This document shows, in pieces, positions 63,436 to 64,000 of a stretch of DNA of 64,000 nt. Position 1 is the first letter of the stretch; every line of letters begins with the position of its first letter. A model generated the notes under the pieces. That model was given only the letters and a program-made list of their open reading frames with translations. It had not been told where the DNA came from and made no database searches. Made by a program: the position numbers and the translations under genes. The DNA is from DASRJG01 sp032124015. Its GTDB lineage: Bacteria > Acidobacteriota > Polarisedimenticolia > Polarisedimenticolales > DASRJG01. The stretch covers positions 7,888 to 71,887 of the forward strand of contig JAQBEH010000114.1 of the NCBI GenBank assembly GCA_032124015.1. Reading direction: 5' to 3'.

Positions 63436-63458
63436 CCCTCGACCGGGATGGTTGAGGG
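63436..63458 (+). promoter_or_regulatory. Hairpin covering the ribosome site of the XRE gene
   Basis: CCCTCGACC (63436-63444) can pair with GGTTGAGGG (63450-63458) through eight Watson-Crick pairs and one G-T pair, around GGGAT. The right arm contains the Shine-Dalgarno sequence GAGGGAG of the gene at 63468. It may limit translation or act as the regulator's own operator. Confidence 0.4.
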
Positions 63459-63467
63459 AGACGTTGC

Positions 63468-64000
63468 ATGGCCGACCGGATGTTGATCGCGTTCGGGAAG
63501 TACCTGAAGATCCTGCGCGACCGCCGGAAGCTCTCGCTCAGCGACGTCGTGACCCTGACGAAGTCTTACCCCGAACCCGTCGGCAAGGGCTACCTGTCGC
63601 GTGTCGAACGCGGCCTCGCCCGCGTCGGCTTCTCGAAGATGGTCGCCCTGTCGCGCGCCTACGAAGTCTCGCTCGACGCGTTGGGCGAGAAGCTCTCGCT
63701 CGATCTCGAGGTCGACGAGCTGAAGAACGCGCCGAACACGAGCGGGAAGACGTTTGGGGAGTTGACTGCGGCGGGAGCCAGCTACAGTCAGCGGGGACTG
63801 AAATGGCACTGTTACGCGACGATGCGTGATGCGCTACCACGAGCGGCCTTCGATCCGCTCCACGAGGATTGCCGCTCGCAAGCCGAGCAGATCACGAGAT
63901 CGATACTCTCTCACGGGATTGCCGCGCGGGCGACCGGACGGTACGAACTTGCCCTTGCTGAGTTCGCTTTCGTACGTGAGCACTTGGCCGACCTCAACGA
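63468..64000 (+). CDS. XRE-family transcriptional regulator, 3' end cut by the window
   Basis: The frame from ATG 63468 stays open for 177 codons to the edge. Residues 8-75 form an XRE helix-turn-helix (FGKYLKILRDRRKLSLSDVV, GKGYLSRVERG, KMVALSRAYEVSLDAL). A linker follows, and the helical RYELALAEFAFVREHLADLN at the edge suggests TPR-type repeats. Such XRE-TPR regulators usually respond to peptides or act on a neighbouring operon, so the divergent HEPN pair is a candidate target. Confidence 0.8.
   Translation, partial: MADRMLIAFGKYLKILRDRRKLSLSDVVTLTKSYPEPVGKGYLSRVERGLARVGFSKMVALSRAYEVSLDALGEKLSLDLEVDELKNAPNTSGKTFGELTAAGASYSQRGLKWHCYATMRDALPRAAFDPLHEDCRSQAEQITRSILSHGIAARATGRYELALAEFAFVREHLADLN

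Overview
The window is a high-GC (roughly two thirds G+C by eye), densely packed bacterial chromosome segment. TolC-type outer-membrane channels, two RND efflux pumps, lipoproteins and periplasmic proteins point to a Gram-negative, diderm cell. The mix of ECF sigma clusters, DUF302/DUF2892 genes, Tat-exported dehydrogenases and many 'hypothetical' genes is compatible with Acidobacteriota or a similar environmental phylum, but that placement is a guess. I see no rRNA, tRNA, CRISPR array, complete insertion sequence or prophage.

Layout. 1-8007: end of a YprB-like exonuclease, a thiolase, a class I aldolase/zinc alcohol dehydrogenase pair, a VTT membrane protein, a nucleotidyltransferase with a small partner, and a Tat-signal NAD(P) sugar-dehydratase-like protein with an ATP/ADP-carrier-like transporter and an SRPBCC protein. 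8008-8458 is gene debris (glycosyltransferase remnant) with palindromic repeats. 8459-13406: dprA, topA and a DUF1016 nuclease. 13673-17306: two ECF sigma-factor operons. 17393-22981: a TolC-HlyD-RND efflux operon. 22950-29729: UPF0158, a methyltransferase, alr, an M29-like peptidase, rfbB-rfbA and an EamA transporter. 29956-35655: ankyrin lipoprotein, M23 peptidase, purE-purK, an MBL hydrolase and a membrane protein. 35686-43421: a copper/silver-type cusCBA operon carrying extra periplasmic cargo (small exported protein, dihaem cytochrome c, NosL-like lipoprotein). 43554-47210: a fused HAD/GH65 phosphorylase and a decapitated copper ATPase remnant. 47207-55554: a signalling region with two two-component systems, two PDZ paralogues and an intradiol dioxygenase/thioredoxin-like fusion. 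56921-61571: the prkA-yeaH-spoVR stress module. 61587-64000: GGDEF debris, a nuclease, a HEPN-containing gene pair and an incomplete XRE regulator.

The most interesting candidate system is at 48390-55690. Two PDZ paralogues head two operons: one with a histidine kinase and a sigma-54 activator, the other with the dioxygenase/thioredoxin fusion. Both are preceded by the same four-part direct-repeat operator (TTAC-like units spaced 11, 9 and 10 nt). One copy lies in the intergenic region from which an OmpR-type kinase/regulator pair is divergently transcribed, so one OmpR-type regulator probably controls both operons and itself. A second theme is a family of small palindromic intergenic repeats (GAATAGGGGACAC / GGGGTCAGG types). 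They sit between convergent genes, supply the stop codons of flanking genes, and in one case appear to have been absorbed into the dprA linker.
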